Of a stretch of DNA of 29,143 bases, positions 6,544-16,367 are shown in pieces. The DNA is from Betaproteobacteria bacterium (GTDB taxonomy: Bacteria; Pseudomonadota; Gammaproteobacteria; Burkholderiales; SG8-39). The stretch lies in assembly GCA_019237595.1 (NCBI GenBank), contig JAFAGU010000131.1, forward strand, positions 1-29,143, written 5' to 3'. Both the position numbers and the translations under genes were made by a program. The number at the start of each line of letters is the position of its first letter. The stretch's first letter is position 1. The notes beneath the pieces were generated by a model, which saw only the letters and a program-made list of their open reading frames with translations, did not search any database and was not told where the DNA came from.

Positions 6544-8066
6544 ACGCGTTCGAGCATTTGCTCGGCGCTGCCGCTCTCGCAAGGCATGGCGAGCGCATTG
6601 CACTCATCTGCGGGGACCAATCCATCACGTACACGGCGTTGGCGGAGGCCGCTCGCCGCGCCTCGGCTGCGCTCTTCGCCGAGGGCGTGCGGCCCGGTGA
6701 TCGCGTCCTTCTCCTCATGCGAGACAGCGCCGAGATGGCCGCCGCGTGGCTCGGCACCGTCCGCCTGGGCGCGGTCGCCGTTGCGCTCAACACCAAGCTG
6801 TCCGAAGCGGAGTACCGCCACATCCTGCACGACAGCGCGGCGAAGCTCGCAATCATCGAGGACGTTTTCGCTCTTGCCCGTCCTGATCTCACGCGCGAGC
6901 TCGCCGAAGAGCGCCGCCTGCTTGTTTCCGGCAGCGACGGCCTGGGCATTCCGCGGTGGCAGGACGCGCTCGCCCGCGCGGGCGACGTGCCGCCATTTGC
7001 CGCGCAGCCGGACTCGCCGGCCTTCCTGCTGTACTCCTCGGGAACCACCGGCCGCCCCAAAGGCATGGTGCACCGGCACGCGAGCATCCAGCTCGCCGGG
7101 GCGGCCTTCCCCCTGCTCGGCATCGGCGTGGGCGACACGGTCTTCACGACATCGAAGGTCTTTTTTGCTTATGGCCTCGAGCATGGCTTGCTCGCTCCGC
7201 TCGGCTGCGGCGCGAGCACCATCCTGAGCGCCGAATGGCCCACCGCGAAGACGGTCACGGAGACCGTCGAGCGCCATGCACCGCAGGCGCTATTCAGCGT
7301 GCCGACCATTTACCGCAGGCTCCTCGCCGAGGAACCCTGGCACCTCGGGAGCTTTCGGAGCGTTCGTCGCTTCGTTTCGGCTGGCGAGCATCTCTCCCGG
7401 CAGCTCGTCGACCAGTGGCGCGCGTCGACCGGTGCGGAATTGCTCAATCTCTACGGCATGTCGGAAACCTTCTGCGCTGCGCTCCTCACCCCTCCTGGCA
7501 CGTCGGATGGCTCGCGCACTGGCCGGCCGCTGGAAGGCGTGCAGCTTCGAGTGGAGGCATCGCCTGCCGAAGAAGCAAACGACGCTCAGGGCGTCCTTTG
7601 GATAAAACACCCGGCTCAGGTCGAGGGATACCTCAATCTTCCCGAGCGCACGGCAGAACAGTTCCGCGAGGGATGGTTCTGCACGCGCGATGTGTTCGGG
7701 CGCGACCCCGAAGGCCACTATGTGTATCGCGGCCGCGCGGACGATTTCGTGAAGATCGCCGGCCAGTGGGTCCAGCCGGCTGAGCTCGAGGAGGCGGTTG
7801 CCGGCCTGCCCGAGGTCGCGGAGGCTGCGTGCGTCGCCCTGCCGGACTCCGACGGACTCGATCGGCTCGCGCTCTTCGTGTCGGCGAGGGGCGATGCGGC
7901 TTCCGCGTTGAGCGCCGCGTGCGCTGCTTGCGAAAAGGCGCTGCCGCGCCATAAGCGGCCTAAATGGATGCGTGTCGTCGAGCAATTGCCGCGTACCGCG
8001 ACCGGCAAGGTGCAGCGCTTCAAGCTCCGCGAACTGCTGCAGTCTGAGCTCTCCGGCAAGCGCTAG
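6540..8066 (+). CDS. Benzoate-CoA ligase family protein
   Basis: This is an ANL-superfamily adenylate-forming enzyme of about 508 residues. Expected reaction: aromatic acid + ATP + CoA to aryl-CoA + AMP + PPi. Motifs: P-loop YSSGTTGRPKGMVH from Tyr165, FFAYGLEHG, YGMSETF, the TRDVF...GRADDFVKIAGQWVQP hinge region, and the C-terminal catalytic Lys490 in PRTATGKVQRFKL. The overall pattern fits the benzoate/4-hydroxybenzoate-CoA ligase group. I place the start at TTG 6540, which overlaps the ferredoxin stop (TTGA) and gives the family-like NAFEHLLG; an ATG at 6495 would add 15 residues encoded by out-of-frame ferredoxin sequence. Substrate (benzoate, 4-hydroxybenzoate or other) cannot be read from sequence. 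Confidence 0.88.
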   Translation: MNAFEHLLGAAALARHGERIALICGDQSITYTALAEAARRASAALFAEGVRPGDRVLLLMRDSAEMAAAWLGTVRLGAVAVALNTKLSEAEYRHILHDSAAKLAIIEDVFALARPDLTRELAEERRLLVSGSDGLGIPRWQDALARAGDVPPFAAQPDSPAFLLYSSGTTGRPKGMVHRHASIQLAGAAFPLLGIGVGDTVFTTSKVFFAYGLEHGLLAPLGCGASTILSAEWPTAKTVTETVERHAPQALFSVPTIYRRLLAEEPWHLGSFRSVRRFVSAGEHLSRQLVDQWRASTGAELLNLYGMSETFCAALLTPPGTSDGSRTGRPLEGVQLRVEASPAEEANDAQGVLWIKHPAQVEGYLNLPERTAEQFREGWFCTRDVFGRDPEGHYVYRGRADDFVKIAGQWVQPAELEEAVAGLPEVAEAACVALPDSDGLDRLALFVSARGDAASALSAACAACEKALPRHKRPKWMRVVEQLPRTATGKVQRFKLRELLQSELSGKR

Positions 8067-8101
8067 AATCGGCACCCTTTTCAGAATCGAGCGACCTTCC
8101 C

Positions 8102-8806
8102 ATGGCTTACGCGATTTCCCTCTGGACGCCGCCTGCCCTGTCGATCGCGGGGTCCCACGATGCCTTTCCGGTGCGGCGCATCTTCTGCGTGGGCCGCAAC
8201 TACGTCGAGCACCAGAAGGAAATGGGCGGCGACGGCCGGGAGCAGCCTTTCTTCTTCCTCAAAAGCGAGTTCTCCCTCGTGCCGGCGCCCGGCCCTGGCG
8301 CCGTGGAAGTGCACTATCCGGCCAAGACGTCCAATTTTCACTATGAGACGGAAATGGTGGTCGCGCTCGGCAAGGGCGGCCGGCGCATCGACGCCAAGAA
8401 GGCGAACGACCATGTGTTCGGCTATGCGGTGGGATTGGACATGACTCGCCGCGACCTCCAGCAGGTCGGCAAGGACCACGGGCGGCCGTGGGACTTCGGC
8501 AAGAACTTCGATGAAGCGGCGCCCTGCAGCGCGCTCGTGCCGGCGGCGAAGGCCGGCCATCCGGCGCGCGGCGCAATCTGGCTGAACGTGAACGGCAAGC
8601 AGCGCCAGCGCGCCGACCTGTCGGAGATGATCTGGTCGGTCCCCGAGCAGATCGCGTACCTGTCCGAGTACTACACGCTCGAGCCGGGCGATGTCATTTA
8701 CTCGGGGACGCCCGCCGGCGTAGGGCCCGTCAAGCCAGGAGACGAGATGAATGCGGGCATCGACGGTGTCGGCGAGCTCAAGGTGAGGATCGTCGCCGCG
8801 TTGTGA
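8102..8806 (+). CDS. Fumarylacetoacetate hydrolase family protein, probably fumarylpyruvate hydrolase
   Basis: A 234-residue FAH-domain hydrolase. The metal-binding acidic triad is Glu82 and Glu84 (HYETEMVVALGKGG) and Asp113 (GLDMTRRD), and the C-terminal YSGTPAGVGPVKPGD motif is typical. Length and the neighbouring zeta-GST isomerase match the NagK-NagL pair of the gentisate pathway, where maleylpyruvate is isomerised and fumarylpyruvate is split into fumarate and pyruvate. Related enzymes also act on acylpyruvates or fumarylacetoacetate, so the substrate is a best guess. The next gene starts within its stop codon (GTGA). It lies 35 bases after the CoA ligase with only a weak ribosome binding site. 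Confidence 0.88.
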   Translation: MAYAISLWTPPALSIAGSHDAFPVRRIFCVGRNYVEHQKEMGGDGREQPFFFLKSEFSLVPAPGPGAVEVHYPAKTSNFHYETEMVVALGKGGRRIDAKKANDHVFGYAVGLDMTRRDLQQVGKDHGRPWDFGKNFDEAAPCSALVPAAKAGHPARGAIWLNVNGKQRQRADLSEMIWSVPEQIAYLSEYYTLEPGDVIYSGTPAGVGPVKPGDEMNAGIDGVGELKVRIVAAL

Positions 8807-9441
8807 AGCTCTTCACCTACTTCAGGAGCTCCGCCGCCTTCCGTGTGCGGATCGCGTTGAACCTGAAGGGCCTTGCCTACGAGCCGGCCTTCGTCCACCT
8901 GCCGAAGGGTGAGCACCGCCAAGCGTCCTATACCCGCATCGACCCGCAAGGGCTGCTTCCTTCCCTGCAAGCCGACGGCGCAACGCTGCACCAGTCGCTT
9001 GCGATCATCGAGTACCTCGATGAGACCCACCCTGAGCCCCGGCTGCTGCCGCGAAACGCGCTCGAGCGGGCTCGCGTTCGCTCGCTTTCGCTGCTGGTCG
9101 CGTGCGAGATCCACCCGCTCAACAACCTGCGAACGCTCCAGCACCTGCGCAAGTCGCTGGGGCAGGACGAGGAGGGTATCAAGGCCTGGTACCGTCACTG
9201 GATCGCCGACGGGCTGGCAAAGCTCGAGGCGGACCTCGCGCGCGGCCCGAAAGGGCGCTATTGCCATGGCGACCTGCCGAGCATGGCCGACTGCTGCCTG
9301 GTACCCCAGGTCTTCAACGCAAGGCGCTACGAGAGCGATCTCACTGCTTTTCCGAGCATCCTGCGCATTTTCGACGAATGCATGAAGCTTGCCGCCTTCG
9401 ACAAGGCGCAACCTTCAAAGCAACCGGACGCTGAACAATAG
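8803..9441 (+). CDS. maiA: Zeta-class glutathione S-transferase, maleylpyruvate/maleylacetoacetate isomerase
   Basis: The 212-residue protein has an N-terminal thioredoxin-like GST domain with the zeta signature SSAAFRVRIALNLKG (residues 9-23), and a helical C-terminal domain with IHPLNNLRTLQHLRK and DLPSMADCCLVPQVFNARR. Zeta enzymes use glutathione to isomerise the cis double bond of maleylacetoacetate or maleylpyruvate. The frequent Cys of the SSC motif is Ala here. Adjacency to the FAH-type hydrolase favours maleylpyruvate (NagL-like). The start is GTG at 8803, overlapping the upstream stop by four bases, which implies translational coupling. The symbol is the family name; the true substrate is uncertain. 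Confidence 0.87.
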   Translation: MKLFTYFRSSAAFRVRIALNLKGLAYEPAFVHLPKGEHRQASYTRIDPQGLLPSLQADGATLHQSLAIIEYLDETHPEPRLLPRNALERARVRSLSLLVACEIHPLNNLRTLQHLRKSLGQDEEGIKAWYRHWIADGLAKLEADLARGPKGRYCHGDLPSMADCCLVPQVFNARRYESDLTAFPSILRIFDECMKLAAFDKAQPSKQPDAEQ

Positions 9442-9458
9442 GCAACGGGGGAGCGACC

Positions 9459-10166
9459 ATGACGAAGCTCGCGGGCTACCGTAGGCCGCATCCAGGCACG
9501 CAGCCGGACAACGACTATCCGCCGTACCGCTCGACCGCCAAGCGGCATCCGACCCAGCCGCTCGTCATCGCGCCGCAGACGCTTTCGGAGCTCACCGGGC
9601 CGCTCTTTGGCTGGGATGACCTCAAGCCGGGCGACAACGATCTCACGATCCAGCACAAGGGTGAGCCGATTGGCGAGAGGATCATCGTCAGCGGCCGAGT
9701 GCTCGACGAGAACGGGAAGGCGGTCCCCAACACGCTCGTGGAGATCTGGCAGGCCAATGCCGCCGGCCGCTATCCGCACAAGACCGACCGGCACAACGCG
9801 CCGATCGATCCGAACTTCTCCGGCGCCGGTCGCACATTGACGGATTCCGAGGGACGCTATCGATTCATCTCGATCCGTCCCGGCGAGTATCCGTGGCGCA
9901 ACCACTACAACGCCTGGCGGCCGGCGCATATTCACTTCTCGCTTTTCGGCCAGGCGTTCCTCACGCGCATGATCACCCAAATGTACTTTCCCGGCGATCC
10001 GCTGCTCGCCTACGATCCCATGTACACCTCCGTCGCCGACGACAACGCGCGCAAGCGGCTGATCTCCACCTTCGACTGGGAAACGACGGTTCCCGAACAA
10101 GCGCTCGGTTATCGCTTCGACATCGTGCTGCGCGGCCGCGATGCCACGCCCATGGAGAGGTCATGA
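9459..10166 (+). CDS. pcaH: Protocatechuate 3,4-dioxygenase beta subunit
   Basis: This 235-residue subunit of the intradiol dioxygenase opens protocatechuate between its two hydroxyls to 3-carboxy-cis,cis-muconate. All four non-haem Fe(III) ligands are visible: Tyr105 (AAGRYPHK), Tyr144 (GEYPWRN), His157 and His159 (RPAHIHFS); the active-site Arg154 is also present. Sequence around these sites is close to Pseudomonas PcaH from memory. A strong GGGGGAG precedes the ATG. It overlaps pcaG by four bases (ATGA). Its place after the gentisate-type genes is unusual. Confidence 0.95.
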   Translation: MTKLAGYRRPHPGTQPDNDYPPYRSTAKRHPTQPLVIAPQTLSELTGPLFGWDDLKPGDNDLTIQHKGEPIGERIIVSGRVLDENGKAVPNTLVEIWQANAAGRYPHKTDRHNAPIDPNFSGAGRTLTDSEGRYRFISIRPGEYPWRNHYNAWRPAHIHFSLFGQAFLTRMITQMYFPGDPLLAYDPMYTSVADDNARKRLISTFDWETTVPEQALGYRFDIVLRGRDATPMERS

Positions 10167-10726
10167 GTCTCTACGCGACCGCCAACCAGACGGTAGGACC
10201 GTACCTCCACATCGGGCTCACGTGGCTGAACAGGAGCCAGATCGCCGGCAAGGGCGTTCCCGGGGAGCGCGTCGCCATTCAAGGGCGCCTGCTCGACGGC
10301 GATGGCGAACCGGTGAACGACGGCTTGATTGAAATCTGGCAGGCCAATGCGGCCGGTCGCTACGCTCATCCGGAAGACACGCAAAAGAAGGCGCTCGACA
10401 AGGGATTCCGCGGCTTCGGGCGTATCCCCACCGACTCGCGGGGCGCTTTTCGCTTCTCCACCGTCAAGCCGGGTCGTGTGCCCGGCCCGGGCGGCAAAGT
10501 CCAGGCGCCACACCTCGTCGTGGCAGTCTTCATGCGCGGCTTGCTGAAGCACCTCGCGACCCGCATTTATTTCCCCGACGACCCCGCCAATCGCGAGGAT
10601 GCGCTGCTGAAGCTGGTTCCTCCGGAGCGCCGGGGTACGCTGATCGCCCGGCGGCGAAGCCGCGGCACCTTGGAGTGGAACGTCGTCCTGCAGGGGAAGA
10701 ACGAGACCGTGTTCTTCGACTTCTGA
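10163..10726 (+). CDS. pcaG: Protocatechuate 3,4-dioxygenase alpha subunit
   Basis: A 187-residue alpha subunit that pairs with PcaH to form the (alpha-beta-Fe) oligomer. The typical N-terminus TANQTVGPYLHIGL and the shared dioxygenase core IEIWQANAAGRYAHP are present. In the region equivalent to the PcaH iron site it reads APHLVVAVFMRG in place of AHIHF, as expected for the subunit that shapes the active site but does not hold iron. The ATG overlaps the pcaH stop (ATGA), and pcaB starts three bases after its own stop. Confidence 0.94.
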   Translation: MSLYATANQTVGPYLHIGLTWLNRSQIAGKGVPGERVAIQGRLLDGDGEPVNDGLIEIWQANAAGRYAHPEDTQKKALDKGFRGFGRIPTDSRGAFRFSTVKPGRVPGPGGKVQAPHLVVAVFMRGLLKHLATRIYFPDDPANREDALLKLVPPERRGTLIARRRSRGTLEWNVVLQGKNETVFFDF

Positions 10727-10729
10727 AGC

Positions 10730-11902
10730 ATGGCGGGTCTCGAGCTCGCTTTCGCCGACGAGGCCTGCGCGCTCGCGTTCTCCGACGAGCGGTTTCTCGC
10801 GGCCATGGCGCGCTTCGAGTCAGCGCTCGCCGTCGCATCGGCGCGTTGCGGCCGCGTCCCAGCCGCGCACGCCGAGGCAATCGCCAAAGCATGCGAGCAG
10901 GCTCGTTTCGATGCCGCGAAGATCGGCCGCGAATCGCGCGGCGCGGGCAGCATGGCCATCCCTTTCCTTCAAGCGCTGAAGGCCCAGGTTCGCGCAATCT
11001 CTGCCGAAGCGGCCGAGAGCTTGCACGCTGGGGCAACGAGCCAAGACGCGATCGATACGGCGCTTGTCCTCTGCTTGCGCGAGGCCGCACGCCGGATCGA
11101 CGCGCTTGCGCTCAGGCTCGGGCGCGCGCTCGCGCGCCTCGCCGGCGACCACCGCGAGACCGCCATGGCAGCAAGGACCCTATTGCAGCCTGCCTTGCAG
11201 ATTTCTTTCGGCTACAAGGCGGCGGTGTGGCTCTCGCTCGTCGAACGATGCCTGCAAGGGTTCCGCCGCGCTTCCGATGAAGCGTTCGTCCTGCAATTCG
11301 GCGGCCCGGCGGGCACGCTTTCTTCATTCGACGCGGATGCCGACGAGCTGGCCGCGCAGCTCGCCGCGGACCTCTCGCTCAACGCGGCGCCAATACCCTG
11401 GCATAGCGCGCGCGACGGTGTCGCGCGCGTGGGCGCGGAGCTCGCGATCCTCGCCGGAGCTGCGGGGAAGATCGGCCGCGACGTGTCGCTCCTCATGCAA
11501 AGCGAGGTGGCCGAGGCCAGCGAGCCTTCGCCCGGCGGATCGAGCAGCATGCCCCACAAGAGAAATCCTGCTGGAAGCATGCTCGCGCTCGAAGCGGCGC
11601 ACCGCGCCCCCGGCCTCGCCGCCACGCTGCTTTCCGAGCTCTCTCCGGAGCACGAAAGAGGGCTGGGGCAATGGCAATCGCAGTGGTTGACGCTGCGCGA
11701 GCTCGCCTGCGCCTGCGCGAGCGGGCTTGCTTCGATAGCGGAGGTCGTGGAAGGGCTGAAGGTGGACGCAGCAGCGATGCGTACCAACCTCGCTCGCGCC
11801 CACCTTCCTGCCGACGGGTCACAGGGCGCCGACGCCTCGGCTGCCATGATCGACCGCGTCCTAGCCCGGTGGGCCGCTACTTCGGCGCGAGCATTCCCCT
11901 GA
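10730..11902 (+). CDS. pcaB: 3-carboxy-cis,cis-muconate cycloisomerase (PcaB-like)
   Basis: The 390-residue member of the fumarase/aspartase superfamily converts 3-carboxy-cis,cis-muconate to 4-carboxymuconolactone, the step after PcaGH. The superfamily signature GSSSMPHKRNP is at residues 270-280, and the conserved LHAGATSQD and FGGPAGTL segments are present. It follows pcaG by three bases. The final 26 bases overlap, tail to tail, the 3' end of the convergent thioesterase gene. The genes for the next two steps (pcaC, pcaD) are not in the window. Confidence 0.92.
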   Translation: MAGLELAFADEACALAFSDERFLAAMARFESALAVASARCGRVPAAHAEAIAKACEQARFDAAKIGRESRGAGSMAIPFLQALKAQVRAISAEAAESLHAGATSQDAIDTALVLCLREAARRIDALALRLGRALARLAGDHRETAMAARTLLQPALQISFGYKAAVWLSLVERCLQGFRRASDEAFVLQFGGPAGTLSSFDADADELAAQLAADLSLNAAPIPWHSARDGVARVGAELAILAGAAGKIGRDVSLLMQSEVAEASEPSPGGSSSMPHKRNPAGSMLALEAAHRAPGLAATLLSELSPEHERGLGQWQSQWLTLRELACACASGLASIAEVVEGLKVDAAAMRTNLARAHLPADGSQGADASAAMIDRVLARWAATSARAFP

Positions 11903-12314
11903 CGGCTTCCGGAACGGCTTCGCCTTTCATTGGGGAGCCAGGTCCCGCGACGAAGCGACCCCACACACGGGTTTCGGATCCTCGGGCGAGCACGGTACCG
12001 TCCTCGCGAACGATCTCGTGCGCCACGGTGAACGATTTGGTGCCGACGCGCTCCACCTGCGTCCGAACCTCGCAGCGGTCTCCGTGCAGCGCGGGGACGA
12101 GGAAGTCGCACTGCGCCGATACCAGCGGCATGGCAAGGTGCTCTGCGCGCATGCGCGCCGCGTCATAACCGGCGCTTTCGACGAAGGCCCAGCTCGCCGC
12201 ATCCATCCAGCGAAAATACGTCGGGTAAAAGATGATGCCGGCCGGATCGCAGTCGCCCCATTCGACGCGGCAGCGGTATCGGCCGCCGCCCGGCCCGCTC
12301 GTCGTTGATTGCAT
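11877..12314 (-). CDS. 4-hydroxybenzoyl-CoA thioesterase-like hotdog protein
   Basis: The 145-residue hotdog-fold thioesterase has the motif WGDCDPAGIIFYPTYFRWMD, which closely resembles the active-site region of 4-hydroxybenzoyl-CoA thioesterase from Pseudomonas sp. CBS3. The catalytic aspartate of that enzyme (Asp17) corresponds to Asp23 here. Expected reaction: aryl-CoA + water to free acid + CoA. Adjacent protocatechuate genes and a CoA ligase support an aromatic-CoA substrate, but YbgC-like acyl-CoA thioesterases share the fold. The ATG has AGGA close upstream and a perfect TATAAT about 12 bases away. It converges on pcaB with a 26-base overlap. Confidence 0.85.
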   Translation of the reverse strand: MQSTTSGPGGGRYRCRVEWGDCDPAGIIFYPTYFRWMDAASWAFVESAGYDAARMRAEHLAMPLVSAQCDFLVPALHGDRCEVRTQVERVGTKSFTVAHEIVREDGTVLARGSETRVWGRFVAGPGSPMKGEAVPEAVRGMLAPK

Positions 12315-12325
12315 GGTCCTGCGGA

Positions 12326-12331
12326 ATTATA
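12326..12331 (-). promoter_or_regulatory. -10 element (TATAAT) for the thioesterase gene
   Basis: On the minus strand a perfect TATAAT lies 11 bases before the thioesterase ATG. The -35 region is poor (TGTCAA with an 18-base spacer) and overlaps the -35 of the divergent metH promoter. The predicted transcript has a leader of only about five bases or none. Confidence 0.45.
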
Positions 12332-12349
12332 GGGTGCGCGGGTAAGCGG

Positions 12350-12378
12350 TTGACACGACAAGGCTAATCTCGCAGACT
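12350..12378 (+). promoter_or_regulatory. Candidate sigma-70 promoter for metH
   Basis: A perfect -35 TTGACA (12350-12355) is followed after 17 bases by CAGACT (12373-12378), a weak -10 that keeps the important A2 and T6. Transcription would start near 12385, giving metH a leader of about 140 bases. Confidence 0.45.
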
Positions 12379-12384
12379 CCGCCC

Positions 12385-12524
12385 TGCGCCGATTTGATGC
12401 TCAGCTTGCGGGCGCCGCGCAGCCTCGGCTGCGACGCCAATACAAATTCCGCTAAAGAGACGCGAGCGCTTCGAGAGGCCCGTTTCTGGCGAAAGCTGAG
12501 CGGGCTTTTTCTTTTCCGGGATCG
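12385..12524 (+). ncRNA. Candidate cis-regulatory leader of metH
   Basis: The non-coding leader contains a 6-bp hairpin CGCAGC-CUCG-GCUGCG (12418-12433) inside an outer GGCG/CGCC pairing (12411-12414 with 12435-12438). It ends in an intrinsic terminator just before the metH ATG. GCTCAGCTT (12399-12407) is a perfect complement to AAGCTGAGC (12493-12501) within the terminator, so two mutually exclusive folds are possible, as in a transcriptional riboswitch or attenuator. I do not find a B12 box, and I could not fit the S-adenosylhomocysteine riboswitch core. Ligand, if any, is unknown. Confidence 0.45.
12478..12515 (+). terminator. Intrinsic terminator upstream of metH (possible attenuator)
   Basis: GCCCG (12478-12482) pairs with CGGGC (12501-12505), with an inner TTTC/GAAA pairing and a bulge, followed by TTTTTCTTTT. 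The T tract ends ten bases before the metH ATG. No gene on this strand ends nearby, so it can only stop transcripts starting in the metH leader. Confidence 0.6.
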
Positions 12525-16241
<3,717 letters not shown>

Positions 16242-16268
16242 TCGCCGCGGCACACGCAAGGAGACCAA

Positions 16269-16367
16269 ATGGGCAAGGGCGACAAGCGCACGCGGCGCGG
16301 CAAGATCTACAAGGGAAGCTACGGCAAGACGCGCCCGCATCGGGCGAAGAAAAAGAAGAGCGGCTAG
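16269..16367 (+). CDS. 30S ribosomal protein THX
   Basis: A 32-residue, very basic peptide, MGKGDKRTRRGKIYKGSYGK followed by TRPHRAKKKKSG. It matches the small THX protein known from Thermus 30S subunits and annotated in many beta- and gammaproteobacteria. It binds in the head of the small subunit and is thought to stabilise 16S rRNA. A strong AAGGAG (16258-16263) lies just upstream. The last three bases overlap the stop of the convergent ntrX gene, the two genes sharing the bases CTAG. It is easy to miss because of its size. Confidence 0.92.
   Translation: MGKGDKRTRRGKIYKGSYGKTRPHRAKKKKSG

Noticed and set aside
12340..12524. Known S-adenosylhomocysteine or cobalamin riboswitch
   Set aside because: GCUGCGAC and CGGCGC-like pieces recall the SAH core, but the order and P1 partner do not fit on either strand, and no B12 box was found. 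Kept only as an unidentified leader.
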